Below, in pieces: positions 25,369 to 36,679 of a DNA stretch of 64,000 nt. This stretch comes from Streptomyces sp. AP-93. Its GTDB lineage: Bacteria > Actinomycetota > Actinomycetes > Streptomycetales > Streptomycetaceae. Within the stretch, counting starts at the first letter, position 1. Every line of letters begins with the position of its first letter. The translations under genes and the position numbers were made by a program. The notes below the pieces were generated by a model. It had not been told where the DNA came from. It searched no databases and worked only from the letters and a program-made list of their open reading frames with translations. The stretch spans positions 177,081-241,080 of the forward strand of contig NZ_JALGBX010000011.1 of NCBI RefSeq assembly GCF_022808175.1. Reading direction: 5' to 3'.

Positions 25369-26600
25369 GGCCGGGGACCCCCAAGTGCTTCGTCCATCAG
25401 TGCGTCGATGCGGGCCAGGCCCGCCTCACGGCTCAGGTGCGCCGCCACGTGGCGCGGTCCGGCCGCTCCCAGTGCGTCCGCGCCCGCGGGGTCCTCGGCC
25501 AGCGCCCGTACGGCCTTCAGCAGGGCCTCCGGGTTCTCCGGCGGTACGAGCACCCCGGCGCCCGAACGTTCCACTTCCTGGGCGGTCCCGCCCAGTGCGG
25601 CGACGGAGGCGACGACGGGACGGCCGGCCTGGAAGTACGAGGTCAGCTTGGACGGCACGCTCATGTCCATCACGGCGGCGTGCTGCGTGACCGCGAGCAC
25701 GTCCGCCGCGGCGAGGATATCGGGGAACTCGCCGTCGGCGGCAGGGGGGATGATGTCGAGGTTGGGAACATCGGCCGCCAGGTCGGCGAGGGCGGAGCGC
25801 TGGCTGCCGTCACCCATCAGGACGAAACGGACGCTCGGGTCCAGCCGGGCGGCGCCCACGAGGACCTCGAGTCCCTGCTTGAGCCCCATGTTCCCGGAGT
25901 GCAGGACGACGGTCTGGCCGGGAGCCCAGCCGAGGTGGCTGCGGGTCCGCCCGCGCGGCTTGGTGGGCAACGCCACATGGGACCAGTTGGGGACGAGCCG
26001 GATCCGCTTGGGGTCCACGCCCATGCCGACGACCCGGTCGACGAAGGTCTCGTGGATCACGCCGACGAGGGCGGCCCGCTTCAGGGCGTGGGCCTCGGCC
26101 CGCCCGGCGAACGCGGCGGCCCTGTCCCCGCCGCTGATCCCGCTCTGTGCGGCGGCGGCGCCCATCAGGTCCTGGACGACGGGAACGAAGGGGACCTTCC
26201 AGCGCGCCGCGAGACGGGCGGCCAGCAGGCCGCCGGCCAGGCTCGGCATCTGGGCGAGGACCGCGTCCGGCTTCGGCATCCGGGGCGGGGCCACGGAGCC
26301 GTGCAGCAGAATCGATCCTTCGAAAAGTGCCCGGCGGAGGGCGGTCTGACGCGGAGGCACGGTGTGCGCGCGCCGGTGCACGGTCACACCCGCGCGCTGT
26401 TCCGTGCGCCGTAGCGCCCCCTTGTACTCCGGCTCGACGGACCAGGCCGGGTAGTGGGGCATGCCCGCCAGGACGTGGGTCTCGTGACCGAGACCGGCCC
26501 AGTGCTCCGCGATCTGGGTGGCGTACGGGCCGATGCCCGTGTGCTCGGGGGCGTAATTCGTGGAAACCAGCAGTAGGCGTCGCTGACCGGATTTCGACAC
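25365..26600 (-). CDS. WcaI-like GT4 glycosyltransferase
   Basis: The chosen start is GTG 26600, with a GAGAGGGGG tract ending 7 bases upstream, giving 411 aa. An open frame from 26633 adds 11 residues without a good site. It opens RRLLLVSTNYAPEHTGIGPY, the characteristic WcaI-like N-terminus, followed by HVLAGMPHYPAW. The donor domain has TVVLHSGNMGLKQGLEVLVG, FVLMGDGSQRSAL and VPSKLTSYFQAGRPVVA. In colanic acid synthesis WcaI is predicted to transfer fucose, which would fit gmd/fcl here; that part is inference. It is the first gene of a coupled three-gene operon with the Wzz-like and Wzx-like genes. Confidence 0.88.
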   Translation of the reverse strand: MSKSGQRRLLLVSTNYAPEHTGIGPYATQIAEHWAGLGHETHVLAGMPHYPAWSVEPEYKGALRRTEQRAGVTVHRRAHTVPPRQTALRRALFEGSILLHGSVAPPRMPKPDAVLAQMPSLAGGLLAARLAARWKVPFVPVVQDLMGAAAAQSGISGGDRAAAFAGRAEAHALKRAALVGVIHETFVDRVVGMGVDPKRIRLVPNWSHVALPTKPRGRTRSHLGWAPGQTVVLHSGNMGLKQGLEVLVGAARLDPSVRFVLMGDGSQRSALADLAADVPNLDIIPPAADGEFPDILAAADVLAVTQHAAVMDMSVPSKLTSYFQAGRPVVASVAALGGTAQEVERSGAGVLVPPENPEALLKAVRALAEDPAGADALGAAGPRHVAAHLSREAGLARIDALMDEALGGPRP

Positions 26601-26727
26601 TCGACGTCCCCCTCTCACCTGGATGATGCGCACGTCACCCTATTCGTTCACCGGCAACACAGGGAACGTGCACGCTATTGTCTGCTAATCCGCCACACCG
26701 GGGTGGGCGGCTTATGGGGGATATGAC

Positions 26728-27216
26728 GTGACGGAGAAGGATATGTCCAAATTTATCGAGCCTGGGCGTAGACCTCACCGAATCGGCTACGCGCCGGGTG
26801 CCTATGACCTCTTCCACATCGGACACCTCAACATCCTTCGGCACGCCCGGAGTCAGTGCGACTACCTCGTGGCCGGGGTCGTATCCGACGAAATGGCGGA
26901 ACTCGCCAAGGGCCGCCGCCCGGTGATCCCGCTCGTCGAGCGGCTGGAGATCGTCCGCAGCGTCCAGTACGTCGATGCCGCTTTCGTCGAGACCGTTCCG
27001 GACAAGGTCGAGACGTGGAAGCAAGTCCGCTTCGACGTCATATTCAAGGGCGACGACTGGCGCGGCACCCCCAAGGGCGACCAGCTGGAAAAGGACTTCG
27101 CCGTCCACGGGGTCGAGGTCGTCTACTTCCCCTACACGGTCCACACCTCCAGCACCCAGCTGCGCCGGGCCCTGGACGTCCTGTCGGAGCCGCTCGCCAC
27201 GGAACAGCGCGGCTGA
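26728..27216 (+). CDS. Cytidylyltransferase of the glycerol-3-phosphate/ethanolamine-phosphate type
   Basis: The 162-aa nucleotidyltransferase has the HxGH active site in GYAPGAYDLFHIGHLNILRH, a conserved RLEIVRSVQYVD strand, FDVIFKGDDWRGTPK and the late signature VHTSSTQLRRAL (like ISTT/SST-K/R). It should condense CTP with an alcohol phosphate to a CDP-alcohol. Two starts are possible: GTG 26728, or ATG 26743 with GGAG 6 bases upstream. It faces, tail to tail, a CDP-alcohol phosphotransferase 28 bp away, so the two probably act in sequence. The activated alcohol cannot be told from sequence. Confidence 0.85.
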   Translation: MTEKDMSKFIEPGRRPHRIGYAPGAYDLFHIGHLNILRHARSQCDYLVAGVVSDEMAELAKGRRPVIPLVERLEIVRSVQYVDAAFVETVPDKVETWKQVRFDVIFKGDDWRGTPKGDQLEKDFAVHGVEVVYFPYTVHTSSTQLRRALDVLSEPLATEQRG

Positions 27217-27244
27217 GCGGCGCGGCGGCGGGCGCCGGCCCCGG

Positions 27245-27991
27245 TCACCGGGGTACGGCGCTGAGCTCCCGGAACCACTTCGCGAGGAACGCCACCAGGA
27301 ACAGCGCGGCCATCACGCCCGCCCCGGCGTACACCCAGCGGAACAGCCCGGTGCCGCCGAGGAACAGGAACACCAGGCAGAACACCCCGTAATCCACGGG
27401 CAGCAGCGCCACCGCGCGCAGGGTCGACGGCGCCGTGGCCGCGCTCCCCGGCGCCGGCTTCGGCTTGAGCTTCTCCGTCAGCAGTCCTCCGAAGAAGGTC
27501 ACGACCGCGGCGAGCTGGAAGCCCAGGGGCACCAGCAGCCAGCCGGCCGAGGCGCCGCCGCCGTCCGCGCCGCCGCCGACCCCGTAGGCCTCGGGGAAGC
27601 GGTAGAAGGCGATCAGTACGCAGGTGTGCAGCGAGGTGAGCTTCGCGCAGTCCACGACGTGGTCCAGCCACTCGCCCGCCGCGCTGCCGCCCCCGCGCAG
27701 CCGGGCGAGCTGCCCGTCGGCGGAGTCGAAGGCGAAGCCGACGGCGAGCAGGGCCCACACCGCGATGCCCAGCGCCCACGAGGGCGAGGCCAGGGCGACG
27801 ACGGCCGCGCCCGCGAAACTCAGGGCGGCGCTGATCAGCGTCACCTGGTTCGGGGTGAGCCCGAGCGCGTACGACCCGGCGGCCAGGTACCGCCCGACGG
27901 GCCGGTTGACGAACCGGGAGTAGAGCGACACCCCCTTCGCCGACTTCTGCGCCCCGCGCAGCTCCCGCAGCGCGGTCCCGACACTCGCCAT
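27245..27991 (-). CDS. CDP-alcohol phosphatidyltransferase-family membrane enzyme
   Basis: The start ATG 27991 (GAGGGG upstream) gives 248 aa with about six TM helices. The catalytic CDP-OH-P motif D-G-x2-A-R-x9-G-x3-D-x3-D is intact in ADGQLARLRGGGSAAGEWLD plus HVVD. Such enzymes displace CMP from a CDP-alcohol using another alcohol as acceptor, in the cytoplasmic membrane. Given the EPS locus and the neighbouring cytidylyltransferase, it may build a phospho-alcohol lipid or a decoration of the polysaccharide. That role is inference. Confidence 0.85.
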   Translation of the reverse strand: MASVGTALRELRGAQKSAKGVSLYSRFVNRPVGRYLAAGSYALGLTPNQVTLISAALSFAGAAVVALASPSWALGIAVWALLAVGFAFDSADGQLARLRGGGSAAGEWLDHVVDCAKLTSLHTCVLIAFYRFPEAYGVGGGADGGGASAGWLLVPLGFQLAAVVTFFGGLLTEKLKPKPAPGSAATAPSTLRAVALLPVDYGVFCLVFLFLGGTGLFRWVYAGAGVMAALFLVAFLAKWFRELSAVPR

Positions 27992-28193
27992 CGACACAAC
28001 CCCTCGAATCATCCGTGTATGCGTGCGTGCGTACGAAGGGCACATCATCGCAGGGCGTTCGAGGGCGCCCGCCTCCCGCCCCGACGGCGAACCCGGGCTC
28101 CGCGAGGTCTTCGCACGCCGCAGACCACGTGCGGGACGTGGGCCGGCCGGTCACCTGTCTCGAGCCCCGCCGGCCGACGGGGCACCCCCCTGC

Positions 28194-30629
<2,436 letters not shown>

Positions 30630-30800
30630 TGCCCGCCTCCACGGCTCTCGGTACCTGCGGGGGTGGGGGAACTGCGGCCCCGGCGTCCCTGCCGCGGCCC
30701 GCCCCCGTCCGGTCCTTCCCACTGTTCTGCCCGGACTGTCCTGCCTGGAACGTGGCCCGCGCCCACGTTTCCCCCGGAGGGGCCCGGTCGTTGGAGGAAC

Positions 30801-32030
30801 GTGACTCTTCTGACGAGGCGGGCAGGGGCGGGCTTGGCCGCCGTGGCGGTATGGGCGGGCCTCCTCGGAGGCCTGGCCGGATGCACCGAGAACGGCGGCT
30901 CCCCGATCGAGATCCAGCTGCCCGGCAAACCCCGGTCACCGGACGAGGCGATCAGGATCACCCCCGACGACAACGCCAAGGGGGTGCCGGCCGAGGGGCC
31001 GCTGAGGATCACCGTGCCCGAGGGCCGCCTCGAGCGGGTCGTGGTCACCAAGGTGGAGGACGCCCAGCAGGAGACGGTGCCCGGCGCCATCGCCGTCGAC
31101 GGGCTCAGCTGGAGCCCCGACCCGGCGTCGGGCCGGCTCGCGCTCGCGGCCAAGTACACCGTGGACGCGGTCGCGCTCGACGGGCACAACCGCCGCCAGG
31201 CCCGGCACACCACCTTCACCACCTACGTTCCCGAGGAGCGGTTCATCGGCTACTTCAAGCCCGAGAACCGCTCGACCGTCGGCACCGGCATGATCATCTC
31301 CTTCGGGTTCAGCCGGTCCATCGAACGCCGCGCCGACGTGGAGCGGGCCATCACGATCACCTCCGACCCGGCCGTGGAGGTGGTGGGCCACTGGTTCGGC
31401 GACGAGCGCCTCGACTTCCGGCCCAAGACGTACTGGAAGCCCGGCACCGAGGTCACCCTCAAGCTGAACCTGCGGGACGTCGAGGGCGCCGCCGGCTCCT
31501 ACGGCATCCAGGACAAGACCCTGCGCTTCACCGTCGGCCGCTCCCAGATCTCCACCGTCGACGCGGCCGCGCACACCATGGAGGTCCGGCGCGACGGCGA
31601 GCTGCTGTCCACCGTGCCGATCACCGCCGGGGCGCCGAAGAACATGACCTACAACGGGAAGATGGTGGTGATGGAGCTCTTCGACGTCACCCGGATGAAC
31701 GGGCAGACCGTCGGCTTCGGCGGCGAGTACGACATCCCCGACGTCCCGCACGCCATGCGCCTCACCCGCTCCGGGACCTTCCTGCACGGCAACTACTGGG
31801 CCAGCCCGGACACCTTCGGCTCCACCAACGTCAGCCACGGCTGCATCGGACTGCGCGACGACAAGGGCGGCGGCTCGGACACCCCGGCCGGCTGGTTCTT
31901 CGACCGGACCCTGGTCGGCGACGTGGTGGAGGTCGTGAACTCGAAGGACAAGACGGTCGCCCCGGACAACGGGCTGGGCGGCTGGAACATGTCCTGGACC
32001 GCCTGGGTCGCGGGCTCCGCGATCGGCTGA
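30801..32030 (+). CDS. Lipoprotein L,D-transpeptidase (LdtMt2-type, Ig-like plus YkuD domains)
   Basis: The start is GTG 30801 with GGAGG 3-7 bases before it, giving 409 aa. A lipoprotein signal ends in GLLGGLAGC. Two Ig-like domains occupy about residues 45-245, as in mycobacterial LdtMt2. The YkuD domain follows with YDIPDVPHAMRLTRSGTFLH and the catalytic signature SHGCIGLRDDKGG (Cys nucleophile with the upstream His of HGNYWAS). It forms 3-3 cross-links in peptidoglycan, acting outside the membrane. It is a clear paralogue of the gene at 35368 (shared YDI(P/S)DVPHAMRL, KDKTVAPDNGL and GWNM tail). Confidence 0.93.
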   Translation: MTLLTRRAGAGLAAVAVWAGLLGGLAGCTENGGSPIEIQLPGKPRSPDEAIRITPDDNAKGVPAEGPLRITVPEGRLERVVVTKVEDAQQETVPGAIAVDGLSWSPDPASGRLALAAKYTVDAVALDGHNRRQARHTTFTTYVPEERFIGYFKPENRSTVGTGMIISFGFSRSIERRADVERAITITSDPAVEVVGHWFGDERLDFRPKTYWKPGTEVTLKLNLRDVEGAAGSYGIQDKTLRFTVGRSQISTVDAAAHTMEVRRDGELLSTVPITAGAPKNMTYNGKMVVMELFDVTRMNGQTVGFGGEYDIPDVPHAMRLTRSGTFLHGNYWASPDTFGSTNVSHGCIGLRDDKGGGSDTPAGWFFDRTLVGDVVEVVNSKDKTVAPDNGLGGWNMSWTAWVAGSAIG

Positions 32031-32202
32031 CCCTCCGTCACCCGCTCGCCCGCGCTTCCCTTCACCCCGACACCCCAGCCGGGTGATTGTCGTACCGGAA
32101 TGCCGTAGCGGGGGAGTGTCGGTCCGCCCGGCGCACCGGAGCCCGCCGCCAGCCTGTACGGGGCCCACCCGCACGCGGCGGGCGGGCAACGGACGGAGCG
32201 TC

Positions 32203-34386
32203 ATGTCTGCAAGGAAGTGGACCCTCGGGCCCCTGGGGCTCGCCCTCGGGGCCGTACTGGCCGCAGGCGCCCCGGCGGCCCTGGCGGCGCCGGCCGCACC
32301 GGGCCCCGGCGGGCAGCAGCCGGCTCCGGCGCGGCAGGCCGCCGCGGCCCTGCGAGCACCGCTGCCGGGCGGGCTCGGTCCCTGTCTGGGGTCCCGGTGC
32401 CCCGACCCGTTCCCGCCGATCGAGGTCAGCAACGACCCCAACGGCTACGACGAGGGCATCAACATCTTCGTCGGCGCCGACTTCCTGGTCCGCGAGCGCG
32501 CCGCCGAGGCCGAGGGCAAGGTCGTCGTCCTCGGCAGCTTCGACCAGAACAAGAACCTGGCGGTCACCGGCGGCGGGTACAACATCGGAATCGTCGGGGC
32601 CGGCTCGCTCGTGCGGCCTCCGGCGGGTTCGGACTTCCTCACCACCGGCCGCGACGTCACGATCGCCGCCCAGCAGCAGCTGATCTCGGACGGCGGCGTC
32701 GTCCGTCACGCGGGCACCGCCCCCGGACCCGGCACCGTCACCGGCCCGCTCGTGGCCGACCCGGCCGCGATCACCCCGTACGCCGGCCTGCGCGACCAGC
32801 TCACCTCGGCCAGCCGGTGCTACGCCCGGGTCGACGGCAGCCCGCGCCCGGCGACGGGCACCGCCGTCAACCAGGACGGCACCACCGTCTTCACCGGGGA
32901 CAACACCTCCCCGCTCCAGGTCTTCAACGTGAACTTCGACCTGGTGAGCGCGAGCAACGGCGCCGTCGGCATCCGCTTCGACCGGATCCCGGCCGACGCC
33001 ACCGTCCTGGTCAACGTCCTGGGCGCCAGTCGTACGATCAACACCTACGGTGGCACCATCAACGACACCGGCGCCGGCGCCGATCCCTGGAACGGCTACC
33101 GCACCCGGCTCCTGTGGAACTTCCCCGACGCCACCGCCGTCCAGCTCGTCGGCAGCGGGCAGTTCCAGGGCAGCGTGCTCGTCGGCGAGCAGACCTCGCG
33201 CACCACCGTCACCCTGCCCGGGACCAACGGCCGCTTCTTCACCACCGGCGAGCTCGTCCACACCAGCACCGGGGGTGGCGGCCAGGAGCTCCACGCGTAC
33301 CCCTTCGACGGCGACCTGCCGGACTGCGGGAACACGGGGCCGGTCACGGGCACCGTCTCCGTCACCAAGCGGGACGACGCCGACAACCCGCTGGCCGGAG
33401 CCGCGTACGAGCTGTGGCAGGAGACCAACGGCACCCCCGGAGCCCAGTTCACGAACCCCGGCGCGGACACCAAGGTCGCCGACTGCGTGACCCCGGCGAG
33501 CGGCGTCTGCTCCGCCACCGTCCCGCTCGGTACGTACTACTGGCGCGAGACCCAGGCTCCGGACGGCTACGAGCTCGCGGAGAACCCCGTCGCCGAACTG
33601 ACGCTGACGGAGCAGAACGCCGCCGCGGGCGCGAGCGCGAGCATGAGCAACGCGAAGCTTCCCGGCAGCGCCGAAGTGGTGCTGCGCAAGTCCGACGCGG
33701 ACGGCGGGGCGCTCCTGCCCGGCGCCCGCTTCGAGCTGTGGCGCGAGGCCAACGACCGTACGGGCCTGCAGACCGGCGGAACCGGACCCGACGAGCAGCT
33801 CGCCGGGTCCTGCACCACCGACGCGCAGGGCAGCTGCACGGTGCAGCTGCCCGTCGGTGAGCGCTACTACTGGCGCGAGACGCAGGCCCCGGCCGGCTAC
33901 GACCTGCCCGCGGACCCGGTCACGCCGTTCGACCTCGACGCGAGCCACGTGACGACGGGCCTCGTCGTCACCGTCACGGACGAGCGGACCGGGGAGCCGG
34001 ACTACGAGGGATCGATCACGGTGCTGAAGAAGGACGCGAAGACGAAGAACCCGCTGCGCGGGGCGGTCTTCGAGGTGTGGAAGGAGACCAACGGCATCAT
34101 CGGCCTCCAGACGCGCGGCATCAACGCCGACCGCAGGGCGACGGCGGGCTGCGCGACCGACCGGGCCGGGGCGTGCACGTTCCCGGGCCTGGAGGAGGGC
34201 TGGTACTACGTGGTCGAAACGGCCGTCCCCGAGGGCTACGTCCTCCCGCGGAACCGGGTCACCGGTCCGCTCCACCTGGACGAGAGCACTCCGGACCACC
34301 GCCTGGTGGTCACCCTGGAGAACAAGCGCGACCACCACGGCAAGGGCGGCAAGGGCAAGGGCCCGAAGCCGCGGCCGGGCGAGTAG
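32203..34386 (+). CDS. Secreted choice-of-anchor-A/SpaA-repeat surface protein
   Basis: The 727-aa protein starts at ATG 32203 (GGAG upstream) with a signal peptide (LGPLGLALGAVLAAGAPAAL). An N-terminal choice-of-anchor-A (CBA) adhesin-like domain spans about residues 75-375 (IEVSNDPNGYDEGINIFVGA). Three SpaA/prealbumin-like domains follow at about 385-715. Each has a Lys at the start (SVTKRDDADNP, VVLRKSDADGG, VLKKDAKTKNP) and a Glu in YYWRETQAP or YYVVETAVPEGY, the pair that usually forms an intramolecular isopeptide bond. The C-terminus is a basic tail HHGKGGKGKGPKPRPGE with no LPxTG/LAxTG signal or TM helix. It sits between L,D-transpeptidase genes, suggesting a cell-wall role. Confidence 0.85.
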   Translation: MSARKWTLGPLGLALGAVLAAGAPAALAAPAAPGPGGQQPAPARQAAAALRAPLPGGLGPCLGSRCPDPFPPIEVSNDPNGYDEGINIFVGADFLVRERAAEAEGKVVVLGSFDQNKNLAVTGGGYNIGIVGAGSLVRPPAGSDFLTTGRDVTIAAQQQLISDGGVVRHAGTAPGPGTVTGPLVADPAAITPYAGLRDQLTSASRCYARVDGSPRPATGTAVNQDGTTVFTGDNTSPLQVFNVNFDLVSASNGAVGIRFDRIPADATVLVNVLGASRTINTYGGTINDTGAGADPWNGYRTRLLWNFPDATAVQLVGSGQFQGSVLVGEQTSRTTVTLPGTNGRFFTTGELVHTSTGGGGQELHAYPFDGDLPDCGNTGPVTGTVSVTKRDDADNPLAGAAYELWQETNGTPGAQFTNPGADTKVADCVTPASGVCSATVPLGTYYWRETQAPDGYELAENPVAELTLTEQNAAAGASASMSNAKLPGSAEVVLRKSDADGGALLPGARFELWREANDRTGLQTGGTGPDEQLAGSCTTDAQGSCTVQLPVGERYYWRETQAPAGYDLPADPVTPFDLDASHVTTGLVVTVTDERTGEPDYEGSITVLKKDAKTKNPLRGAVFEVWKETNGIIGLQTRGINADRRATAGCATDRAGACTFPGLEEGWYYVVETAVPEGYVLPRNRVTGPLHLDESTPDHRLVVTLENKRDHHGKGGKGKGPKPRPGE

Positions 34387-34391
34387 GCCGC

Positions 34392-34425
34392 CCGGGTGGG
34401 CCGGTGACCCTGCCGGCCCACCCGG
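34392..34425 (+). terminator. 13-bp hairpin after the SpaA-repeat gene
   Basis: A perfect stem (34392-34404 with 34413-34425) and 8-base loop lie directly after the stop codon at 34386. Confidence 0.75.
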
Positions 34426-34495
34426 CGCGCCGGGGCCGGGCCGATCCGGTTGGCTCGGATCCGGTGGCCCGGCCGGCGGGCACGAGGAGGCCCGT

Positions 34496-35239
34496 ATGAG
34501 CCGTACGACCCGACGGGACACGGCAGGCGTCATAGGCAGGGCGGCCGTCACGGCCGCGATCCTCGCGGCGGCCGCCCTCGCCCCGCCCCCCGCGGCCTCG
34601 GCGGCTCCGGTCCCGGCCCCGTCGCCGTCGGCCCCGGCCGCGGAGGCGTGCGACGCCGGGACCGGGCCCTACCAGCGCGAGCTGGAAGACCACCTGCGCC
34701 GCACGCCCGACGGGACACAGGACGCCGGGGACTGCGAGGCGATCCGGACCTTCCAGCGGGACAACGGGATCCGGCCCGCCGACGGCTACGCCGGACTGCT
34801 CACCTTCCGCACCGTGGTCGCGGTCGCCGCCCGTGCGAACCCCAACGCCGCGGGCGACTGCCCGGTCCGCCCGCACCGCGTGACCTGCGTGGACATGGAG
34901 CGCCAGCTCCTGTGGGTGCAACGCGGCCGCACGGTGGTCTTCCCGCCCGTGCCCGTCCGTACCGGACGTGACGACCAGGAGACCCGCCCCGGCTGGCACG
35001 AGGTCTACTGGCGGAGCGTGGACCACGGGTCCACGCTCTACGACAACTCCCCGATGCCCTATGCCCAGTTCTTCGACGGGGGCCAGGCCCTCCACGGCCG
35101 CACCGGCTACCTGTACGCCCACGGCGGCTCGGCCGGCTGCGTCAACCTCACCGTCCCCGACGCGCGGCGGCTGTGGGACCTGCTCACCGAGGGCGACGCC
35201 GTCTACGTGTGGGGCACCAAGCCCGGCACGGAGGGCTGA
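34496..35239 (+). CDS. Secreted L,D-transpeptidase with peptidoglycan-binding domain
   Basis: The 247-aa protein starts at ATG 34496 with GAGGAGG upstream and has a signal peptide (AAVTAAILAAAALAPPPAAS). A PG_binding_1-like domain lies at about 55-110 (GDCEAIRTFQRDNGIRPADG). The YkuD domain follows, with LLWVQRGRTVVFPPVPV, a His in ALHGRTGYLYAHGGSAGCVN and the catalytic Cys in the same HGGSAGCVNL signature. It differs from the two lipoprotein transpeptidases nearby in lacking Ig-like domains and a lipobox. It should act on peptidoglycan in the wall, either cross-linking or anchoring proteins. Confidence 0.9.
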   Translation: MSRTTRRDTAGVIGRAAVTAAILAAAALAPPPAASAAPVPAPSPSAPAAEACDAGTGPYQRELEDHLRRTPDGTQDAGDCEAIRTFQRDNGIRPADGYAGLLTFRTVVAVAARANPNAAGDCPVRPHRVTCVDMERQLLWVQRGRTVVFPPVPVRTGRDDQETRPGWHEVYWRSVDHGSTLYDNSPMPYAQFFDGGQALHGRTGYLYAHGGSAGCVNLTVPDARRLWDLLTEGDAVYVWGTKPGTEG

Positions 35240-35367
35240 CTCCCGGCGCACGGACCACTCTTGGGACGGAACGGTGACACGGCCGTACTGTCTCGTGATC
35301 CCCCATGTGATTTCCTGGCGATTAAGCGCGCGACTGTCCGTGCGCGGGGGACATGGGGAGAACGATC

Positions 35368-36594
35368 GTGAAGCTGCAGCCGATACGCGGGCGCGCCCGC
35401 ACCGGTCTGCCGGCCCTCCTGCTGGGTGCGGCGCTGCTGTTCACCAGCGCGTGCAGCGGTGGCGGAAAGGGTGGCGGCGCCGGCGGGAGCGGGGGCGGCG
35501 ACGGGGGTACCGGTACGACCGGTACCGAGGCGTCGAAGGCCGTCGTGAGCGTCAAGCCGGACGACGGGGCCAAGGAGGTCGCGACCAGCGGCATCCTCAA
35601 GATAACCAGCACCGGCGGCAAGCTCACCACGGTGACGGTCGCCGACACCAAGGGCAACGCGGTGGAGGGCAAGGTCGCCGCGGACGGCGCGAGCTGGGAG
35701 CCCGCCCGCCACCTCGCCGCCGCCACCGAGTACAAGGTGCACGCGGTCGCCAAGGACGAGGCCGGCCGCGAGTCCGCGAAGGACACCACCTTCACGACCC
35801 TCACGCCCGCCAACACCTTCATCGGGCAGTACACCCCCGAAGACGGATCGACGGTCGGCGTGGGCATGCCGGTCTCGATCAACTTCTCCCGCGGCATCAC
35901 CAACCCCGAGGCCGTCGAGAAGGCCATCACGGTGACGGCCGAGCCGGCCGTCCCGGTCGAGGGCCACTGGTTCGGCAACGACCGCCTGGACTTCCGCCCC
36001 GAGAAGTACTGGGCCGCGGGCACCAAGGTCACCCTGAAGCTCGAGCTCGACGGGGTCGAAGGCCGCCCGGGGGTCTACGGCAAGCAGACCCGTACGGTCA
36101 CCTTCAAGGTCGGCCGCTCCCAGGTCACCACGGTCGACGCCTCCAGCAAGCAGATGCAGGTGGTCCGTGACGGGCAGGTGCTCAAGAACGTCCCGATCAC
36201 CGCGGGCGCCCCGTCGACGACCACGTACAACGGTCAGATGGTCATCAGCGAGAAGTACAAGGTGACCCGGATGAACGGCGCCACCGTCGGCTTCGGCGGG
36301 GAGTACGACATCTCCGACGTCCCGCACGCCATGCGGCTGACCACCTCCGGCACCTTCGTCCACGGCAACTACTGGGCCTCGTCGGGCACGTTCGGCTCCG
36401 CGAACGTCAGCCACGGCTGCGTGGGCCTCAAGGACGTCCGAGGCGCCGGCGACGGCACCCAGCCCGCCGCCTGGTTCTTCAACGAGTCGCTGATCGGCGA
36501 CGTGGTCATCGTGAAGAACTCCAAGGACAAGACCGTCGCCCCCGACAACGGCCTCAACGGCTGGAACATGGACTGGGCGGAGTGGATCAAGTAA
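35368..36594 (+). CDS. Lipoprotein L,D-transpeptidase, paralogue of the gene at 30801
   Basis: GTG 35368 with GGGGAG 7 bases upstream is preferred over ATG 35353, giving 408 aa. The lipobox is LFTSAC-SGG, followed by a Gly-rich linker. Two Ig-like domains (TPANTFIGQYTPEDGSTVGV; EGHWFGNDRLDFRPEKYW) precede the YkuD domain with YDISDVPHAMRLTTSGTFVH and the catalytic SHGCVGLKDVRGAG. It catalyses 3-3 peptidoglycan cross-linking at the outer face of the membrane. It is close in sequence to the enzyme at 30801, so the two probably arose by duplication around the SpaA gene. Confidence 0.93.
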   Translation: MKLQPIRGRARTGLPALLLGAALLFTSACSGGGKGGGAGGSGGGDGGTGTTGTEASKAVVSVKPDDGAKEVATSGILKITSTGGKLTTVTVADTKGNAVEGKVAADGASWEPARHLAAATEYKVHAVAKDEAGRESAKDTTFTTLTPANTFIGQYTPEDGSTVGVGMPVSINFSRGITNPEAVEKAITVTAEPAVPVEGHWFGNDRLDFRPEKYWAAGTKVTLKLELDGVEGRPGVYGKQTRTVTFKVGRSQVTTVDASSKQMQVVRDGQVLKNVPITAGAPSTTTYNGQMVISEKYKVTRMNGATVGFGGEYDISDVPHAMRLTTSGTFVHGNYWASSGTFGSANVSHGCVGLKDVRGAGDGTQPAAWFFNESLIGDVVIVKNSKDKTVAPDNGLNGWNMDWAEWIK

Positions 36595-36614
36595 CCCTGA
36601 TCGTCGCCTAGTCC

Positions 36615-36651
36615 GGTGGCCCGGTGCTGTGACCCACAGCACCGGGCCACC
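36615..36651 (+). terminator. 17-bp hairpin terminator after the L,D-transpeptidase gene
   Basis: A perfect 17-bp inverted repeat (36615-36631 with 36635-36651) with a 3-base loop lies 20 bases after the stop and 28 bases before the next gene. Confidence 0.85.
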
Positions 36652-36679
36652 TGCCGTTAACCGGCGCTAACCTTCCCGT

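Noticed and set aside
22346..25384. 1012-codon frame suggesting a flippase fusion
   Set aside because: The N-terminal 590 codons are an out-of-frame reading of the Wzz-like gene; the real flippase starts at GTG 23602 with a four-base overlap.
34320..34386. Sortase anchor on the SpaA-repeat protein
   Set aside because: No LPxTG or LAxTG pentapeptide and no hydrophobic segment before the stop.
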